From Nitzschia sp. pyKryTriq1 (taxonomy: Eukaryota > Bacillariophyta > Bacillariophyceae > Bacillariales > Bacillariaceae): a DNA stretch of 64,000 bases. The notes beneath the pieces were generated by a model. It saw only the letters and a list, made by a program, of their open reading frames with translations. It was not told the DNA's origin and made no database searches. The stretch lies in the NCBI GenBank assembly GCA_956465555.1, contig OY101116.1, positions 372,001 through 436,000 of the forward strand, in the 5' to 3' direction. Positions within the stretch are counted from its first letter, which is position 1. The number at the start of each line of letters is the position of its first letter. The position numbers and the translations under genes were made by a program. Below are positions 20,372 through 32,840 of this stretch, in pieces.

Positions 20372-23300
20372 TCAAATAAAGTCAACATTGTGCAACTGGT
20401 GGCCATCCTCATCGCGTGAGGGGCCGACATCGACCATGATCTCGTCGTGACTGTAATCGTTTTGAATGACGTTGGGCTCGTCATGGTAGAGCGAATCATC
20501 AACAGGCTCATCTTCGTAGCGCTCGAGGATGGGATCATCTTGATAGGGCAACGGTTGGCCTGGATCGGACCTGGGAGAGATTTGCGCTGGTAAAGAATCG
20601 ATGGTGCTACAGCGCTTCGGGGCAAGGTTGGAAGAGCGCGACGTGGGATCGTCTGAGAGCCCATGTCCTGGTCCTCGTCGACGGAAAATGACCCAATCTT
20701 GAGCATTTTCCTTGCTAGAAGGCTTACCCAAACGCATCAAGCTCGCGACCAAGATGAGCAAAAGGAGGACCAAAGTTGCCGTGACCATAGAGATGAGAAG
20801 AATATCTGCGCCCTCCTCAGGAGAAGCAGACTGCGCGCTCAGATGATTGGTTCGTGTCTCACAGTGGGGACCAGCCCAGCCCGACTTACAATCACAGCCT
20901 GGGTCTTGCTCGCCTTGAGAAACGTAGCTGCGACAAGTGCCTCCGTTGACACAGAAATATAAGGGCCTCGTGGGAAACGCGTCGCCTTGGACACAGATGT
21001 CGTTGGCTGCATGCTCGCATGAATCCCCCGCAAAAAGAGGCTGGTCGCCATGCCCAATGATTGTTTCATCGGCTTGGCTACAGTCGCAAACACTCCTTCC
21101 ATCGTCTTCGACACAAGTAGATCCATGGAGGCAATAGTGTGCATCATTGCCACATGTTTCCACTTTGTGTTCACACGTCAGGCCCACGTAGCCCTCGGGG
21201 CACACACAATGCTCGAAAAGCGTCTCATCGTAGGTCTTGTTCAAGTGACCAACCTTGCCGATAGCATCTTCGTAGGAACCAAGATCTTTGACGCCTTTAG
21301 CACATGTTCCTCCATTGAAACAAGTTAATCGGCAATTGTACGTGTACTCGTCATCGTCTTGGTTGAACGAGACATCCTCCGAGTCCTGACCTTCATAGAT
21401 GGTCAATTCACATCGGGGACCAAAAAAACCGGACATGCAGAGACAAGGGCCACCGTCCTGGCAGTGGCCTTCGTTGAGACAGAATTCTACCTTGGCCAAC
21501 GTGCCACCTGCCTGCGGTTTCGAGCACAACTCGGTGGACTGGTACTGACAGTAGGGACCATCATAGCGGTGAAGATCGTCAAAAGCCGAGCTACAGTCGC
21601 AGCTATAGTCTTCGATATCATTCTCCACCGAGACAACACATTGACCACCATTGAAGCAAGCGATATTGCCGCAGGACACGCTTTCGTCGTCTTCAAAGTC
21701 ATCACGCTTCAGCTCACAGCGCATGCCCGCCCAGTGTCGATCGTCGCAAATGCAGCCTCCAAAGAGATTGTCCTCGTTACACTTCCCCCCGTTGACGCAA
21801 AAGTCAACGCCAGCGAGATCCGGCGCCCCATCTTTGGGTTCGGTACAAAGTGTAGTAGCTGGGTACTCACAATTGGCACCAGCAAATGTGGTGTCCTTGT
21901 TGTAGGCCGTGTTGCAGTCGCAGTACTGAATGGTCGTCTTGGTTCCATTGGCCGCTGTGATCAGGGTGGAGACACAAGTTCCACCATTCAAGCACACGTT
22001 GTCTCCACACGGCTCGGCATCTTGTGTCGACTCGGTATCGTCGTAGATATCTTCCCGGTCTTCCTCATATTCGCAAAAGAAGCCGGTCCATCCACTCGGA
22101 CACTCGCAGCCTTGAAGAAAGTCTTCGTTGCAAGTTCCCTCGTTGACACAGAACACAGATCCTAGAAGAGAATCGCCCTCTCGAGGATGAGAACACTGAC
22201 TGGTGGACTTGTACTGGCAGCTATTACCAGCGTAGAGATTTGTATCGTCAAAGGCCGAGCTACAATCGCAATGAAATTCGATCGTCGTATCGTCATGAGG
22301 ACCAATAATCTTGGTCGTGACGCAATGACCACCGTTGTAGCAAAATCCACCCCCACAAACCTCGCCTAGATCCGAGTGCTCGGAATCATCCACTTCAAAC
22401 TGGCAATGACTTCCCGTGAAACCACTTGGACAGTCGCATCCATCCAGAGGATCCTCGCGACAGGTCCCATGATTGAAGCAAAAGAGAGCTGTAGCAAGAG
22501 TATTCGAGCCTCTCTCGGGTTGTTGGCAGACACTGGTGCTCTTGAAGGAACAGGTTGGACCGCCGTAGATCTCCGACCCAGTCGCCGTAGTCGAGCAATC
22601 ACATGAGTAGACATCTGCGAGTTCTCCAGTGTCATCGTTGACTTCTTGGGCAACCTCACAGACCCCGCCGTGATGGCAGAAGCGATCGCCACACTCCGTG
22701 GCACCTTGACCACCGTCCGAAGAAGAATCGCCTAGCATATCGTCCAAATCCATGGCAAACTCGCATCGAAAGCCAGTCCATCCTGCGGAGCAATCACAAC
22801 CTTGAAAGACGTTCGAGTTGCATTTGCCTCCTTGGACACAAAAAATTGCAGTTTCCAAGCCACTTCCATCCTCTGGCTCGGTGCAAAACTCAGTGGCTTC
22901 ATGCTCACATTCCAACCCTGCAAATACGGAGGTCGCAGTGGCTGTAGTCGAGCAATCGCAGTGCTGGACATGGCGAATCGACGAAGCCTGGCCCTCAGCG
23001 CCTTTGACAACGGAAGTGACGCAGGTGCCACCGTTCTTGCAGATCAAATCTCCACACTCCTCAGTAGACGCATCAATGGCGGCTTGCGACGACTCCTCGT
23101 CGTCCTTGGTGCCATTAGGGTCCTCGGCTAAAGCGAGGAACTCACAATGAAAGCCATCAAAGCCGACTAGACACTTGCATCCTTGCTGGATATTTTGGTA
23201 GCACGTGCCGTGATTGGCACAAAAGTACAGCCCCTCGAGCGAGCCTCCTTCGTTTGCCGGCTCGGTACAAAGACTAGTCGATTTGTACTCGCAACTCCTC

Positions 23301-25066
23301 CCTGCATAAATATGATCTTGATCCAATGCGGACTGACAGTCACAGTATTGCTCGACCGAAGTGGTAGATCCTCCGTCTTCGTCTTCCACCACAACCTTGG
23401 TTTCGACACACTTGCCGCCATTGTAGCAGACGGTATCGCTACAAGTGGGATCTTGACTGGTTTGATGCTCCTTGGTATGGATTTCACAATGTAAGCCCGT
23501 GAATGAAATAGGACACGTGCAATAGGAAGTAGAAGCGCTGTCGTCGCAAGTTCCTCCATTCACACAGAATTTGAATTCGTCGCCGGCTTCTCCCGACGAT
23601 GATGATGAATCGCAAATAGAGGTTGACTTGTACTGACAGGCATCGCCCGCAAAGGCCTGATAAAGTGCCGGCTTGTGAGCAGTGGTACAGTCGCAAACCT
23701 CTTCGCTGCCTTGTGTTCCATCCTCGAGGACAAAGTCGCGGGAAATGCACTTGGAGCCATTCAAGCAAAAGATATCCCCACACGGCTCCGAAGGCTCCTC
23801 CTCATCGTCGGTGCCAGTATCATCACTTTTGATTGGTGGAGGACGAGTATCATATTCACACTTGTGTCCAGAAAATCCATCGGGACAATGGCACAACTGG
23901 ATGGGGTCCCCTCCGGGATGGCAGCTGCCACCATTGGTACAAAAGAGACTGTCGTCTTTGTCATTGCAAAAGGCGGTGGATATTTCTTGACAATAATCTC
24001 CCGCAAAGCGATTCCCTTGACTATCGGTAGCCGTAGTACAATCACAGTGGTACTCGGTCGTCGACTTGCCATGGATGGTGGTGGTGGTCGTCACACAAGT
24101 CCCTCCATGATAACAAAACGAGGAGTCATCGTCATCGCTACCACACTCTTCTGAAGAAGATTCACAGAGCGGCCCACCGAATCCCGTGGGACAGACACAT
24201 TGCATATGGTCCGAAATTTCCTCATCGCTCCAAATGCGACGCAACAATCCCACTTCGGTCGAGCTACGGATGCCCACTACGCAAGTTCCTTGATTGGCAC
24301 ACTGCAAGTCGCACTTGGGAACTTCTCCCTCTTTGAACTCGCAATGATAGCCTTCCCAACCATCTTGGCACAAACATGAAATGCCATCGTTTCTAAATGC
24401 GATCATTCATGGTAACCCAAGTAGAGTATGATGAGCAGCAGGCACCAACAGCGTGAGAAGGTTGGCGTGGGTGACAGCATCTCAGCGATCGTTCATTTCC
24501 TCGCCTCCTTCCTTCTTGTACTACTGCAACTGTACTTACTCATAGTCTGGATTGCAATCGGCACCGTTGACACAAAACAGTGTATCATCATTGTCGTGAC
24601 CGCGGCAGGCCTTTTCAAAGGGTGTCTCACAATACTTTCCCACGTATCGAATCCCAGTATTTGTTACGGCATCGGTGCAGTCACAGAGAAGCTGCGGATT
24701 TCCAAAGGCGTCCGTCCAACCCGCATCTTCGGTACATTTCCCCCCATGAAAACAATCGCGACTGTCACTGCAAGACTCGTACTTGTGATCGCAAAGAATT
24801 CCCGTCCAGCCCGGAGGACAAGCACAGTGCATTCCTTGAAAATTTGTTTCGAGTTGCACCGCATCATTAGAGTGCGAGAAGGTGGCGTCTCCCAGCGTAC
24901 AGGGAGCATCGATGGGGCAATCCAAGGTGCAAGCAGCCGTGTCGGTATTGTCTGCTGCGGCGGCGCTTGTTGCCGAGGCACGAGAAAGGAGCAAGAGAAC
25001 CAGCACTGGCACTGTCACTGTCAAGCGGTTCGTGGTCGTGGTCATCGTCGCGATGATGATCTCCAA
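20372..25066 (-). CDS. Giant EGF-repeat type I membrane protein, receptor-like
   Basis: Two exons, 25066-24540 and 24392-20372, joined by a 147-base phase 2 intron (GTAAGT...TTTAG) whose removal reads NPDYENDGISCLCQ. The product is 1515 residues. A signal peptide (TVPVLVLLLLSRASATSA) is followed by about 23 Cys-rich EGF-like modules filling residues 45 to about 1360. They alternate between two types. One has CGDxxCxNGGTC, then a linker, then CDCSxA...FAGxxCEYKST. The other has FCVNGGTCxxxxxxGCDCPxGFTGxHCE. A membrane span (LLISMVTATLVLLLLILVASL) and a cytoplasmic tail of about 110 residues follow; the tail has DSLP and many DE/P segments but no kinase domain. This layout suggests adhesion, mating or frustule-surface recognition, but the ligand is unknown. 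Confidence 0.9.
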
Positions 25067-26969
25067 AAAAACTTCTCAAAGCGGCTGGAAACTACACTGT
25101 CTGTAGACTACGGCTTTTCGACTGTGAGAAGCTTTGTTGCTTTTAGGGCTTCCGAATCAATTCGTTGTTGTTGGTGGATTTCGAGAATCTGCAAGCGGAG
25201 AAAAAGGATATCAACCTTAGATCGAGAGGGTAGATAAAGTATGTATCTGAAGTGCTCAATTTCTACAAGTCAAAAAGAGATTGACGGATGATTTGATTGA
25301 AGGATTGGTTCCGGTACGGACGAAAGAGCGGTGGTAGTTTGAGAAAAATGAAACCGAGCGTCGGCGACGAAAATGATGGGATCCTTGCTTTTTTGTTTCG
25401 CGATCTGAGACATCATCGGCTATGCGGGGGACGACCCGCCACTTCACGCAACGCGTTGATTTGCCGTCTTGTTGAAAATATAAAATACATATGCCCCGAG
25501 AGAAAAGGAACCACGAACAACCCAAATTACTGCTTCAATTTGCGTAGAATCTGTACTGGATTCTACGGCACTCAACACGACCCACGACTCGGTTCATACC
25601 GGTGAGAATAGCTCGGCCGGTCGCTGGTCATCTTCACAACAGGCGAGACACTTGTCGATCGGGTTGCTCTCATTATTTTCCTTGCTGTTGACGACAAGAT
25701 GGTAAAGTGAGTTTCCATTTACTAGTACATACGTACTGCATGAAACTCATCGTTCGTTGCAAGTGAAACCTGCTCATGGTCAGCGGCGGAAATCGAGGAT
25801 GAGGAGGCCCAATCGAAAGCGACAGCCGGTGGTCGGTCGCACGTGTGAGTTGCTGTGAATGAGAATGAATGAATCACACCGCCGTAGACGAATAGTGACG
25901 AGAAGCCGGAAGGAAGATTTTAACGACCCGACTCGATAGACTAACATGACTCTTTCGGTCCATTGCAACTGTGCTGCTGACTGCAATACCACAGGAATAG
26001 TAGTCTAGATTGTTTCGATTTGCTGACTCCCAGCACGGTTCCGTGGGAGTCATCCTTCGAAGAGAAGCAAATCGAGGTCTTTGTTATTATTCTAGTCGTA
26101 ACGAAGAAGTTGCATTTAGTCTACCGGTAGCTCTACTAGTACTCTAGTAGTACTCTTGGATGCAGCTACAATAACCAAAGGGTTGTTGTTGTTGTTGTTG
26201 GCAGCAGCAGTCCCAGCACGAGAATGGTGATTCAAGGCTTCAACATGGTCTAGAGGGATGGTTGAAGTCACGATAAGACGAGGTCGAACACACTGACTGG
26301 ACTATGTGAAGTATCCTCGGTACCAATTTTTAACTCTCTGCGTGGCAATATGATAAAGAATAATAATCCTCGTGATCGTGGTCGTGCTCTGCCTCTAATC
26401 ATCATGAAGAATACTACTACTTGTGCTCTCTATAGACTTTTCGAATGTTACGCACTACGAATCTCCTTTTTACGGAGTAGTCTCTAACAACATCGATGTG
26501 AAGTACATACTGTACCGGTAGGCCCTTAGACTATTCCCATTCATCTTCATGGCGCACCTTGCCAACTTCTTGCAAGCGTTGGATGGAGTTCGGCGTGAAT
26601 TTTCGAAAATTACGGTCCGAGTAGTCGGAAATATAAGGAGTCGTCTTCTCGCTCGTCACAGTACCAGAATCACCGTTAAATCATGTCGGAAGGCAGAACA
26701 TAATTGTTAGTAAAATCTCACCGGGATCTACGTTACCGTATCTTTTGGCGCTGCGCGCATGCAAATTTCTTCGTTTGGTTTCCAACGGAAAGACCGTCGA
26801 GAGTAGTCCTCGTCGAGACAGCGAGCGCCCGTCGTGTCGCGAGAGATGCCATTGCAGATCGCATCCCTGCCGGTGAGTCGCAACAACATCATTCACGGTC
26901 ATCACATCTCGATTCCTTTCGTTTTGGCCCCGGTGCCTACAGATTTCTCCATAGGTATCCGAGGTGACA
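25067..26969. other. 1.9 kb intergenic region between divergent genes
   Basis: No coding frame here is convincing. The region contains a TTG run near 26183-26202, scattered GTAC and ACTAGTA words, and near its right end GTGAGT at about 26873 followed by several AG sites before 26970, which could be a 5' leader intron of the adaptin gene. Both flanking promoters must lie in this region. Confidence 0.45.
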
Positions 26970-29900
26970 ATGTCTTCTCAAGCAAGAGGATTACAAAATT
27001 TCATTTCCGATTTGCGGAATGTGAAAAGCAAGGTACGTAACATCGTCCCAAAACAAAAAGACCATGGTCGGTATGGTGTGTGTGTGTGGGTTTCTGTGGA
27101 TCCTGCAGGCGTTTTATCCAATACTTAATGACTGGAGGTTTGGATAGCTCGGCTCGAGCCAATGGGTGTTAATTATTTCGCCGAGACTGGATTTTTGTAT
27201 GCCCAGGCTCCTAAGTACAATGTCGGAGGGAACTCGTGCGAGAAATTTCACCGTGAATGAATCACCATCCGTTCGATGGGTCCTACCATCTCGTGAAATA
27301 AGACCTGATCCACCATGACCCTGCTGTACTGTCGGAGGACCAAGTTTGGGCTCTCTAGAGACGCCAAGGGAGACGCGCCTCGTGTACTCGAAAGCAACGA
27401 TGTTTGTAGTAAGCGTTCCCTGCTTCTCGTTTCTCAATTTGCCTCTGTGGTTGTGCCTTATAGGAGGACGAGCAAAAACGTGTAGACAAGGAGCTGGCTA
27501 ACATTCGGAAGAAGTTCACGGCGACTGGGAAGCAGCTCGCTGAAGACGGCAGCAACAACTCGCTCTCTTCATATCAACGAAAGAAATATGTGTGGAAGTT
27601 AGTTTATATTCACGTGTTGGGGTATGATGTAGATTTTGGACACGCCGAAGTGCTGGCGCTGGTGCGGTCAACCAATTACTCGGAGAAGCACGTTGGGTAC
27701 ACAGCGTTGAGTTTGCTGATGCGGGGCGACGATCCGATGATGAACTCGATTCTCAATACCATTCGAAAGGACATGACTAATCCCGCGCCAGCCAAGGCGA
27801 AGAACAACGGACCAACCACCGACACGGCTCAGTCGCTGGCGCTCTGTTCCATCGCTAACATTACTGGGTTGGAGCTCATCCAGTCGCTCCACACAGAAGT
27901 GCAACACACCCTGGTGGCCAAGTCTTCGACACCTTGCGTCAAGAAGAAGGCGGCTTTGTGTCTGCTGCGCCTCGTTCGAACGAGCCCCAAATTGATTTCG
28001 GGCAAGGAGTTTGCGCAACACATGAGTGTTTTATTGCAGGATCGACACTTGGGAGTCCTCACCAGTGCCACCAGTCTCATGTACGGACTGGCCCAACAAA
28101 ATGCACAAGATTACGAAACTCTCATCCCCTATGCGATCCATATCTTGGGCATGTTGGTTTTGAAAAAGGCGTGTGCCCGCGAATACCTCTACTACCGCAC
28201 ACCTAGTCCTTGGCTCCAAATCAAACTTCTCAAGTTTCTACAGTTTTACCCTCAAGCGCTCGGACAGGGGAATGAAAATGGAAAAGACGAGCATATTACA
28301 CAGCTTGCGAGTGTTGTTTCGAAGATTTTGACGGAAACGGACGTGTCAGACTCGATCAACAAGTCGAATGCCGATCACGCCATTTTGTTTGAAGCGGTCA
28401 ATCTCATTTGTACCTGGGGATCAGCCGGCCCAGCGGTGCTTCGAGAAGGTGCCATGAAGCTTCTTGGAAAGTTCATTTCGGTCCGGGAACCCAATATTCG
28501 ATACCTTGGATTGTTGACCATGGCCAAGCTGGCGCAGCTAGAGGGAACGGCGGAATCCATCAAGAAGCATCAAGCTACCGTCTTGGTTTCGCTTAAGGAT
28601 GCTGATATCAGTGTTCGTCGTCGAGCTTTAGATCTTCTCTTCGTCATGTGTGATACGGATAACGCTGAGCGTATTGTCGATGAATTGGTAGCTCACTTGG
28701 TCATGGCGGATGCCGCTATTCGAGAAGAAATGGTCCTCAAGATTGCCATTCTTGCTGAAAAGTATGCCACTGATTTGAGATGGTACGTTGATACCATTCT
28801 CAAGCTGATTTCCATCAGTGGAGATCACGTCAGTGACACCATTTGGCATCGTGTCGTCCAGATCGTGACCAATCACCCACAAGGAGACTTGCAAGCTTAT
28901 ACTGCCGCGACCTTACTGGTGGCAGCCAGTCCTCGGCGTTGTCACGAAACGGCTGTGCGAGTGGCTGCGTATGTTCTTGGTGAATTTGGTTTCTTGGTGG
29001 CCGAACGACCGGGAATGAGTGGAGAAGAACAATTCCGTATTCTGCACCAGCATTGGGCTACTGTGGATGCTCAAACGCGCGGTATTTTGGTCAGTACGTA
29101 TGCCAAGCTGGCCAATCTTTACGAAGAATGCAGACCCTTAGTGGCTCCAGTCTTTGCCCGATGCAAGAATTCAGTAGATGTCGAGATTCAGCAACGGTCG
29201 GCGGAGTTTTCTGCAATGCGAGAAGCTTTTAGCCCCGAAGCGGTAGAAGATTTGCTTCGTGAAATGCCTCCCTTTGAGGACAAGAAGCAAAGTGCATTGG
29301 AACAGCGTCTTCGAGAAAAGGAAGGGGAAGACAGTGCAGCGGTGGCCAAGGCAGCTCGACCAAGTGCAGCTCAACGGGAACGAGCAGCCCAAAGCAAGGC
29401 AGCGGCCCGGGCCGCGGAAGAAGTTGCGGCTCAGCAAGCGGCACAACAGAACGAAATTGACGATCCCATCAGTCCGATCAGTGGTAAGCTACGACGACAG
29501 CGCGGGGAAATCTGGATGGCGACGATCCTCTTGCACTATTTCTCACCGATTCCGTTGTTTCAATTTCCAGACGGAAGTCCTGGTGCAGGACCTTTGGATA
29601 AGCCCACGGTTGGCATACCCAAGGATGTCATTCCCGCCATGCGAAAAGCATTTTCTAATCTTTGTACTTCTCCCTCAGGCGTTCTATTTGAAAATTCTTT
29701 GTTGCAAGTGGGTGTCAAACACGAATACGTGGGCGCCCAAGGTCGGATTTCGGTCTTTTTTGGCAATTTGAGCAAATCGCCGCTCACGCACTTTCGCGCA
29801 ATTATTGACGAATCGGATCATTTGAAGATGCAAAAGCAAGGGACTGAGGGACTATTGGATGATGCTGACGATGGTGGCTGTACGGTCGCAGTCCGAACGC

Positions 29901-30427
29901 AAGCCAAGTTGTTACTGTTATGTGAAGTGACGGCTCCGTTTGACGACGCACCGGCCATGCGTGTTATGTTTGAAACGGAACAAGGTGAAGTTCACGAATA
30001 TCCTCTTCGTCTTCCCATTGTCGCCACTTGCTTCATGGAACCCGTGACATTGGAACCTGGCGCCTTTATGCAACGATGGAAGTCGTTGGAGGGCAATGAC
30101 CGAGAATGTCAAGAAGTCGTCAAGGCTCCCCCCAATGCTCCTCCTATTGACGAGGAGTATATGGATCGCATTTCCCACATAATAACAGACGGTCTCAAGT
30201 TTGGACGGTGTGAGGGATGTGATCCGACTCCTTGGACGATCTCGGGCGCGGCGACCTTTCGAACTGGATCGAAGGATGCCAAGGGCAACAATATCAATGT
30301 CGGATGTTTGGTGCGAGTGGAAGCGAATCCTCAAGCGGGTGCCTTTCGTGTGACCACAAGGACACTGCATCCTCTTTGTTCCAAGGCGGTCAAGAATGTG
30401 GCTCTAGTCAGTATCAAATTGGCGTAA
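26970..30427 (+). CDS. AP2A: AP-2 complex alpha-adaptin
   Basis: Large subunit of the clathrin adaptor at the plasma membrane. Exon 1 is 26970-27032 and encodes MSSQARGLQNFISDLRNVKS, matching the conserved alpha-adaptin start. A 431-base phase 0 intron follows, then exon 2 from 27464. Conserved trunk blocks are ELANIRKKF, KKYVWKLVYIHVLGYDVDFG, LCLLRLVRTSP, DRHLGVLTSATSL, EMVLKIAILAEKYATDLRWY and ILGEFGF-like sequence. The linker has AAARAAEEVAAQQAAQQN, then an 87-base segment (29484-29570) with GTAAGC...TTCCAG ends and no stop, probably a third intron. The appendage domain ends near 30427 (LHPLCSKAVKNVALVSIKLA). Length is 979 residues with that intron removed, 1008 if retained. Confidence 0.93.
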
Positions 30428-31167
30428 TGACGTAATCAAAATCGAAATCAAACAAAGATGGAACCCTTGCGAGCGTACTCACTCAACCAAGTAGTGTTGT
30501 GCGGTATGATACCAGGAAGTACTATGACGCTGCACGGTAGGCTTTGGATGAGCGTAAGCAGAATGATTATTTTAAAAACGCGAGTGTAAATCAGAAAACG
30601 AAGACAACATGCGGGTGGTCTATGACTATTATGAATGTATGGCAACTGTCGTCCCGGCGCAAGAGAACCCCTCTCCGTCCCCCCCCACTTCCCACTCCAC
30701 CGTCAAGGTTTTATGTAAGAGTATGTAGCTAAAGTAGACACTCAGCCTTTTCGCTGCGTTGCGATACTACTTTTAGAGTCTACTCTCTACAGGTACAGCA
30801 CTCGTGGACGAAGATCGGTAGAAGCAGTACAGTAAGTACCGGTATTGTTTTAATAAACGCAAATGTTACGCTTTATGTATGCTGTTTGACATGCTTGCTT
30901 CGGGAGTGTATTGAACAGTATTTTCTCAATTCAGCAATTCGTTGCAGTCTCCTTTCATTCGAAAAGTCATATTTCATACGATATTATTTTTATGTAGTAG
31001 GTGTTTGCCAGTAGGATAGACTTATATTGATGATGGTGTGAGGGAGAGAGAAAAGAGAGAGATCCCAGAAAAAGAAAGGATAGAAAAGAACGACCGACCA
31101 ACCAGTACTCGTAAGTACAGTAGTAGTCGAAGTGTCAGTCGTCTTCCCCAAACCCAACTATTTTTAT
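30428..31167. other. Region between convergent genes
   Basis: About 740 bases between the adaptin gene and a minus-strand gene. GTAC words cluster at about 30785-30850, a poly-C run sits near 30680, and a GA-rich stretch lies at 31042-31070. No gene is supported. Confidence 0.5.
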
Positions 31168-31977
31168 TTACTGCCAGGCGTCTTTGTCTTCTGTAAAGTC
31201 CACATCAATTGCGCTTGCGACGACACTGGCAGTCTTCCCAATGTTTTCTGCCATGGTCAGTCGTTCCTTGGCAATACTGGTCATGCGGTCCACCCATTGT
31301 TTTCTTCGTTTCGGGTGTCGCATGGGAGGCAAGACACACTCCCTCGTGACCTTGAGAGCGCTGACAAAGTCCCCGACGCGCAAAAAGGTGACTCCGAGCA
31401 ATTGCGCCACTTCAAAATGCCAAGGCTTGTGATACAAGACATAATCACACAAGTCCAAGACTTCGAGGTAATCTCCCTTCATGAAGAGAATCACGGCCAG
31501 TCGACCGTGCGGTTCGACCCATCCGTCCTCGCCATAATCGTCCATCATTTGTCGGAGCATTTCTTCTTCGCGTTCTAGATCGTGATGCGGTGATTGAATC
31601 ATGTGAAAGAGCGCTTCGGCCGCATTCCGACGCTCCTTGACCCACAATTCGACGAGCGGATCAATCGCTTGATCCGAATCTCTCAGCGTCTCGAGCAAGG
31701 TCAGTTCCATGGTCCGGAGACGGTGGACGTTGGCAGTGATGGGAAGAGGACCCGGCTTGAGGGTTCCCGTACTGTCATCCAGTGCGAGACGCTCAAAGGC
31801 TAGTCGAGCGGCTTCGTAGTCTTCCTTGTTGTCCGTTTCTCTCAACGAATCGCGAAGAACGATTGGAGAAGAAGTCACAGAAGAATGTTGTTGATGGTGG
31901 TGCTGGGGTGGGACCACAAATCCTGCTGCGGTCGAGAAGAGCGCTAGCAAGTGTATGCAAGAAGAGAGGACAAACAT
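31168..31977 (-). CDS. Plastid-targeted helical (TPR-like) protein, unknown function
   Basis: Single-exon minus-strand gene of 269 residues. It starts MFVLSSCIHLLALFSTAAG followed by FVVPPQ, a signal peptide with phenylalanine at the predicted +1 position, the usual plastid presequence of diatoms. The mature part is helical. Residues 135-235 look like two or three TPR-type hairpins (GWVEPHGRLAVILFMKGDYL, LDLCDYVLYHKPWHFEVAQL, VTFLRVGDFVSALKVTREC). These repeat the pattern of small residues expected for tetratricopeptide motifs. The C-terminus is Lys-rich, then acidic. No enzyme motif is present. It is divergently placed with the membrane protein gene at 32841. A role as an assembly or interaction factor in the plastid is only an inference. 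Confidence 0.65.
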   Translation of the reverse strand: MFVLSSCIHLLALFSTAAGFVVPPQHHHQQHSSVTSSPIVLRDSLRETDNKEDYEAARLAFERLALDDSTGTLKPGPLPITANVHRLRTMELTLLETLRDSDQAIDPLVELWVKERRNAAEALFHMIQSPHHDLEREEEMLRQMMDDYGEDGWVEPHGRLAVILFMKGDYLEVLDLCDYVLYHKPWHFEVAQLLGVTFLRVGDFVSALKVTRECVLPPMRHPKRRKQWVDRMTSIAKERLTMAENIGKTASVVASAIDVDFTEDKDAWQ

Positions 31978-32140
31978 GATGGATGGGGGTGGTTGTGAGG
32001 AGCTTTTGTTGTCTTTTCTTACTCGGTCGGTTGGTTTAATGAAGACAATCTGTATCGGAATACTGATGTTGTAGTAAATGAAAGAGATCGATGATCGACG
32101 CAGAAAGAAAAAAGTCTTCGCATTTCGTCGAATGATTGAT

Positions 32141-32190
32141 GGGTGGGTGGGTGGGTGGGTGGGTGATGATGGGTGGGTGATGGGTGATGG
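32141..32190. repeat. GGGT/GGTGAT simple repeat
   Basis: Six or so uninterrupted GGGT units followed by degenerate GATGGGTG units. The G-rich strand is the plus strand, so a G-quadruplex is possible. Confidence 0.85.
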
Positions 32191-32194
32191 GCAC

Positions 32195-32213
32195 AGATCG
32201 GCCGCGCCGATCT
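32195..32213. promoter_or_regulatory. Perfect 8-base inverted repeat, possible protein-binding site
   Basis: AGATCGGC and GCCGATCT are separated by three bases (CGC) between two divergent genes, directly beside the GGGT run. A dimeric transcription factor site is possible, but this is inference from symmetry and position only. Confidence 0.3.
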
Positions 32214-32840
32214 TTCAAACCACCCATCTCACGCAGATGATTGGCGCGGCTGTGATGGGAAAGAACAAAAGAACGTCTTCTCTTATGCACGAAAACGCAC
32301 TTGGGAGGCAGATTCTGGCAGCAGCTGGTTGTTTTGGTGGCATGAGTATGGGGCCGCCGGCGCGCAACGGCGTCGACGGAGAGCGAGACAGGCTCGCACG
32401 AATGATGCATGGCCGGCTGAATCATATGAGTCGAATTCGAATTCGAATAAATCGTTTTTTTTTTCCCGCTCGCGCGCGCCAGTCAGATAGCCTTCTGCGC
32501 ATTCCGGTGTCACAACGATTTCGTTTCTGCCCCCCTACTCTACTTTGCAGTGCTTTTCTGTTCTGGCGGTACAAACCAGTACCAGCTACCGGTACATGGT
32601 ACGTATCTTTCTCATTACTGCTGTGAACACAAGCTTTGAATGAGGACTGGTCATTATTTCGCATTGTCTTACGCGTATCCTAGTCGACGACAATATTATT
32701 ATCATCTCCCTTGTCGTCTTCGAAGGACTCACTCTTACTCCTTGAATCATTTTTCATCCCATTCCATTTTTCAAATTTTCAATTACAGTTATTCATTCTT
32801 CCATCCATCCATTCATTCATTCATTTCCTGAAAAAGCAAA

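Larger units (their letters stand above)
31978..32840. other. Divergent intergenic region with GGGT repeat and a perfect palindrome
   Basis: About 860 bases between divergent genes. It contains a GGGT tandem run (32141-32164 and interrupted copies to about 32190), a perfect 8-base inverted repeat at 32195-32213, an AATTCG repeat near 32434-32448 and a CATT run before the 32841 start. A 549-base open frame on the plus strand (32078-32626) is judged a by-product of these repeats. Confidence 0.5.

Noticed and set aside
21359-22165. 268-codon plus-strand open frame
   Set aside because: It lies antisense within the EGF-repeat gene and reflects the repeated Cys/Gly codon pattern.
32078-32626. 182-codon plus-strand open frame
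   Set aside because: Its start region is the GGGT repeat (translated as Gly-Trp-Val runs) and the remainder has no protein-like pattern; it lies in a divergent promoter region.
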